Source of the DNA: Deltaproteobacteria bacterium
Lineage (GTDB): Bacteria > Desulfobacterota > Desulfobaccia > Desulfobaccales > Desulfobaccaceae
Assembly: GCA_016874895.1 (NCBI GenBank)
Contig: VGSX01000060.1
Location: forward strand, 1-14,756
Reading direction: 5' to 3'
DNA length: 14,756 bases
The translations under genes and the position numbers were made by a program. Of this stretch, positions 14,716 to 14,756 are shown one piece after another (position 1 is the stretch's first letter; each line of letters begins with the position of its first letter). The notes beneath the pieces are model-generated. The model had not been told where the DNA came from. It worked only from the letters and a program-made list of their open reading frames with translations, and did no database searches.

Positions 14716-14756
14716 GAGCATTTCTGACATTGGAAGACAGCTGCCCTGATCCGACA

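Overview
The window is 14.8 kb of bacterial chromosome, largely G+C-rich. Strong AGGAGG-type ribosome sites, occasional TTG starts and heavy use of multi-domain two-component proteins suggest a Gram-negative bacterium. The protein styles recall Desulfobacterota/deltaproteobacteria, but that placement is an impression from sequence and not a proof. All seven recognisable genes lie on the + strand.

Left part (1-2015): about 560 bases with no convincing gene, but with a perfect-length heptamer tandem repeat at 221-248. Then come a TspO/MBR membrane protein (564-1049) and an unassigned six-helix membrane protein (1332-2015) with a very good candidate promoter.

Carbohydrate block (2142-6448): a long GH63/MGH1-like glycosidase split by one extra G near 3597, followed after 70 bases by a GH13 alpha-amylase-family enzyme starting at TTG. 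Neither shows an export signal, so the pair probably works on a cytoplasmic glucoside or storage/osmolyte sugar.

Signalling block (6498-14715): first an A+T-richer gene for a metallo-beta-lactamase-fold protein with two C-terminal cyclic-nucleotide-binding domains. It is followed by a tight three-gene set: a membrane hybrid histidine kinase (dCache-like sensor, PAS, GAF, DHp, ATPase, two receivers), a stand-alone receiver protein, and an unusual 683-residue protein. That protein carries two histidine-kinase DHp modules but no ATPase domain, then a receiver, a class III nucleotide cyclase and a C-terminal PilZ-like region. The spacing of 23 and 15 bases indicates an operon.

A reasonable reading is a phosphorelay in which the membrane kinase controls cyclic nucleotide synthesis, with the cNBD/MBL protein as a possible receiver of that messenger. 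The cyclase carries Glu and Gly at the two purine-specificity positions, the guanylate-cyclase-like combination. The most unusual item is the ATPase-less double-DHp cyclase, whose two DHp copies each resemble the neighbouring kinase more than they resemble each other.
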